Shown: positions 5,101 through 5,957 of the stretch, piece after piece
Layout of the letters: each line of letters starts with the position of its first letter
Position numbering within the stretch: the stretch's first letter is position 1
NCBI GenBank assembly: GCA_022737715.1
Contig: JAIITD010000101.1
Location: 1 to 5,957 of the forward strand
Length of the DNA stretch: 5,957 bases
DNA from: Veillonella sp.
GTDB taxonomy: Bacteria; Bacillota; Negativicutes; Veillonellales; Veillonellaceae
Reading direction: 5' to 3'
The notes under the pieces: model-generated
Database searches by the model: none
Seen by the model: the letters and a program-made list of their open reading frames with translations, nothing else
What the model was told of the DNA's origin: nothing
Program-made: the position numbers and the translations under genes

Positions 5101-5957
5101 CATCTTTACCGTTTACACCGATCTTACCGTCAACACCATCTTTGCCATCTTTACCAACTTTGATGTCGTCGGACAATGCATAGTTGTAAGTATGATCGCC
5201 TGTTACAGCATTAACGATTTGTTCAACAGTTAAGTTTTTACCAGCACCGAAGTTTACAGTTGTGCCAGGTTTAACGATTGTTGCAGTATGGCTATTTACT
5301 GTGTTACCAGTAACATCACCTTTCCAACCGGAATTGTTGATTGTATCAACTACAGTTTTAACTGTTGCGATACCATCTTTACCGTCTACGCCTGGTTTAC
5401 CGTCAACGCCGTCTTTCACCTTACCGATTGTTACGTCGTATTTAACTTGACCATTTGCATCAACGGAGGCAGATGTGTAGTTGCCGTCAACGAAGTTCAA
5501 GCCTTGAGACAATTTAACGGATTGAGTATTAGTGCCGTTAGCAGAGTATTTCAATTCTGCATCGCCAAGAGCTACATCGTTTGCATTAACAGTGTAAATT
5601 GTATGACCATCATTACCGTAAGTTGTGTTTACAGTTACGTTGTTACCAGCCTTAACTTCTGTTTTAGCTTCTTTCAATTGAGCAACGTTAACCGCATCAG
5701 TGTTGTTTACACCAGCTTTTACATTAGTAATGAATTTATCACCAGCATTGATACCATTATTTGTAATGGAAGGACCACCGGAGATAGTCAAGCCATTGTT
5801 GTTAACTACAGTATCACCGATTGTTAAGGAACCAGATGGAGTCAAGTTCACTTCTTTAGACAATTGAACTTTCAACTTGCCATCTACGTTGTTCACGCCG
5901 ATGTTGTTGTCAGTCAATTTGGACTTATCTGCACCACCAACAACGTCCATAGTTTCG
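2165..5957 (-). CDS. Trimeric autotransporter adhesin (YadA/Hia-like), 5' truncated
   Basis: This is the C-terminal part of a type Vc secreted surface adhesin. The family forms homotrimers whose stalk projects from the outer membrane through a 12-strand barrel built from three subunits. The frame stays open to the right edge, so the Met at 5948-5950 is internal; residues below count from it (1261 to the stop). Neck motifs (ITNVKAGVN-TDAVNV-QL) lie at 74-92 and 433-451, a degenerate one at 810-832, and a last one at 1041-1060. Trp-ring/GIN-like modules surround W209, W569 and W669. Collagen-like Gly-X-Y runs lie at about 180-193, 266-318 and 540-552. The YadA-type anchor is at about 1098-1183 (AALSALKPIQYDP, then four amphipathic strands). 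Family members normally stop there, but this one continues about 78 residues with a coiled coil. I see no cysteine. The signal peptide, head and promoter lie outside the window. The family call is firm; ligand and species are not determinable. Confidence 0.95.
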   Translation of the reverse strand, partial: ETMDVVGGADKSKLTDNNIGVNNVDGKLKVQLSKEVNLTPSGSLTIGDTVVNNNGLTISGGPSITNNGINAGDKFITNVKAGVNNTDAVNVAQLKEAKTEVKAGNNVTVNTTYGNDGHTIYTVNANDVALGDAELKYSANGTNTQSVKLSQGLNFVDGNYTSASVDANGQVKYDVTIGKVKDGVDGKPGVDGKDGIATVKTVVDTINNSGWKGDVTGNTVNSHTATIVKPGTTVNFGAGKNLTVEQIVNAVTGDHTYNYALSDDIKVGKDGKDGVDGKIGVNGKDGSSVVINGKDGSIGLNGKDGKDGLTMKGEKGADGVTRIVYEDHDNNKHEVATLDDGLRFDANSGGEKKNKLGSKVTVKGTGAKADSEYDSSNIKTSITQGADGNSEINIGLAKDLNNINTIKNGGPATFTIGGNEFKFDGGNVNVGGYNITNVKAGVNDTDAVNVKQLKSAKTEVEEGDNVRVTSRTGADGQTIYKVSATGVNLGDAELKYSANGTNTQSVKLSKGLNFVDGNYTSASVDANGQVKYDVNLGNIKQGTDGKPGVDGKDGIATVKTVVDTINNSGWKANATGNVVGTSTATIVKPGSTVNYGAGKNLNVKQTVNGEEQTYEFALDKDLKELNSVQTNTIHLGSPTSHTTINYNAGNDRIEYTTKNGTKQVANLDDIWTIQANGTDVKPVGGKVNVVGGNHIKVSTDAAGKMTISADGVGTMNGFNVKSTGNTTSDSDKTAKNITDGKTVEFSGGKNLTVKQTNTGDGAKVEFALNNNIDLTPNGSVTIGDTVVNNDGLTITGGPTITKNNVDMGGQQIHNVKSGGDVDSNGANIGDIKRISKANDTRIKDGNYEVSQNGTVEMTYVDGSGKQLVDEHGNPVKATISGIARQDLSNITNEGKKVITGLGTIVKAGQNVSVDEATDNATGQKTYTVNADLSGAKVYAGVGTEGSGVAKGLKNPEKVNKGTQYIAGDNMVVERKHVDGDDKLDNSITYSLAHDLTEINSISNGGATLRINANPGGNKYDRDAAVTPAFEVHGGNLSMTGNRIVNLAPGIDGTDGVNVNQLRDSLTTVKSTDGTVRVTDLSTDPNKHEYDLHVNPAADPRVDKLGEEIGHVGAQSAALSALKPIQYDPMEPTQIMAGYGNYRGNSALALGVAHYKNESTMFHAGVSWAGGNGHMMANAGVTWKVGNRDSEAAVADRYRKGPISSTYAMQTEVASMKAQNAGLKGEVSDLKAENEQIKAQNAGLQSEVDQLKSQMAAMMAKLGM
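2174..2350 (-). other. C-terminal coiled-coil extension after the anchor
   Basis: Residues about 1201-1259 show an unbroken 3-4 spacing of core positions: M1206, V1210, M1213, N1217, L1220, V1224, L1227, N1231, I1234, N1238, L1241, V1245, L1248, M1252, M1255, L1259. Asparagine occupies three 'a' positions (1217, 1231, 1238). The stretch holds a 21-residue internal duplication, KAQNAGL-(K/Q)(G/S)EV at 1214-1224 and 1235-1245, also visible in the DNA at a 63-bp offset. A linker at 1184-1200 (NRDSEAAVADRYRKGPI) joins it to the last strand. Canonical YadA/Hia proteins have no such tail. Periplasmic placement follows from family topology, not from direct evidence. Confidence 0.85.
2402..2659 (-). 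other. YadA-type outer-membrane anchor domain of the adhesin
   Basis: Residues about 1098-1183 begin with a short helix (VDKLGEEIGHVGAQSAALSA) leading into LKPIQYDP. Four alternating strands follow: QIMAGYGNYRG, NSALALGVAHYK, STMFHAGVSWAGG and HMMANAGVTWKVG. This is the layout of the YadA anchor family: a helix that fills the pore, then four strands per subunit that trimerise into the barrel. By the family's known topology the chain ends on the periplasmic side after the fourth strand, so whatever follows should be periplasmic. Strand boundaries were judged by eye. Confidence 0.9.
3512..3637 (-). repeat. LTPxG-TIGDTVVNN motif block, second copy
   Basis: Residues 772-813 (LTPNGSVTIGDTVVNN through IHNVK) match residues 36-77 (LTPSGSLTIGDTVVNN through ITNVK, DNA 5720-5845) at an offset of 736 residues. 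In both places the block leads directly into a neck. Here the neck is degenerate (IHNVKSGGDVDSNGANIGDI) where the other copy has the canonical TDAVNVAQL. Confidence 0.8.
4142..4654 (-). repeat. Stalk module copy B (neck to GIN)
   Basis: This encodes residues 433-603 and is the partner of the module at 5219-5731. Differences cluster after the neck (EEGDNVRVTSRTGADG against KAGNNVTVNTTYGNDG) and after the Trp (KANATGNVVGTS against KGDVTGNTVNSH). The Gly-X-Y run is shorter here (KQGTDGKPGVDGKDG). A partial third relative, with TIGDTVVNN and GGKNLTVKQ motifs, is spread over residues 735-813. Confidence 0.9.
4997..5155 (-). repeat. Collagen-like Gly-X-Y segment in the adhesin stalk
   Basis: Residues 266-318 are rich in GKDG. 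Six consecutive Gly-X-Y triplets start at G266 (GKD GKD GVD GKI GVN GKD). A break (GSSVVIN) follows, then five more triplets (GKD GSI GLN GKD GKD), then GLTMK and GEK GAD G. Shorter runs, such as KDGVDGKPGVDGKDG, occur near residues 179-193 and 540-552. Lysine and aspartate dominate the X and Y positions, as in bacterial collagen-like proteins, which can form triple helices without hydroxyproline. A triple helix would suit an already trimeric stalk, but folding here is inferred. Confidence 0.8.
5219..5731 (-). repeat. Stalk module copy A (neck to GIN), duplicated 1077 bp away
   Basis: This encodes residues 74-244: neck, a GDAELKYSANGTNTQSVKLS block, a GLNFVDGNYTSASVDANGQ block, a Gly-X-Y run, TVKTVVDTINNSGW, and VKPGTTVNFGAGKNLTV. 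The same order recurs at 4142-4654 at a constant 1077-bp (359-residue) offset, with no indel that I can see. The centre (residues about 128-209) is almost identical between copies. The linkers between copies differ, which suggests module duplication or recombination within the gene. Confidence 0.9.

Noticed and set aside
5948..5950. Met codon as the true start of the adhesin
   Set aside because: The frame is open through the right edge (codons for Glu-Thr precede it), there is no signal peptide after it, and the sequence starts in the middle of stalk modules.

Overview
The window looks like chromosomal DNA from a low-GC diderm Firmicute of the Negativicutes, most likely Veillonella or a close relative (inference). 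Two signals support this. The left edge carries an rRNA-operon leader with a Firmicutes-type boxA (GATCTTTGAAAACTGAACA on the minus strand). The right two thirds encode a trimeric autotransporter adhesin with a YadA-type outer-membrane anchor, which only a cell with an outer membrane can use. All recognised transcription runs leftward, on the minus strand.

Layout from right to left. Positions 5957-2165 hold the 3' part of a very large adhesin gene whose 5' end lies outside the window. The visible part is a repetitive stalk of necks, Trp-ring/GIN-like modules and collagen-like Gly-X-Y runs, then the membrane anchor, then an unusual coiled-coil tail after the anchor. After a 76-nt gap that contains a hairpin comes a small exported protein of unknown function (2088-1288), probably in the same operon. 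A strong intrinsic terminator for the minus strand lies at 1145-1174.

Positions 1-1287 contain no convincing gene. Positions 531-1080 hold eleven copies of a 52/53-bp repeat around a palindrome, ACAGGCCTGT. The mean period is 52.6 bp, about five turns of B-DNA, and four units form a 210-bp higher-order repeat. To its left, positions 1-400 read on the minus strand as an rRNA control region: two promoters with A/T-rich upstream elements (P1 at 339-367, P2 at 166-194), several leader hairpins, and boxA at 71-90. The 16S gene itself should begin just beyond position 1 and is not visible.

The adhesin and small protein may work together at the cell envelope. The repeat array separates their terminator from the rRNA promoters. 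It is the least explained element in the window and the best candidate for an undescribed system, perhaps a helically phased protein-binding array. The post-anchor coiled coil and its small exported neighbour are the next most interesting.
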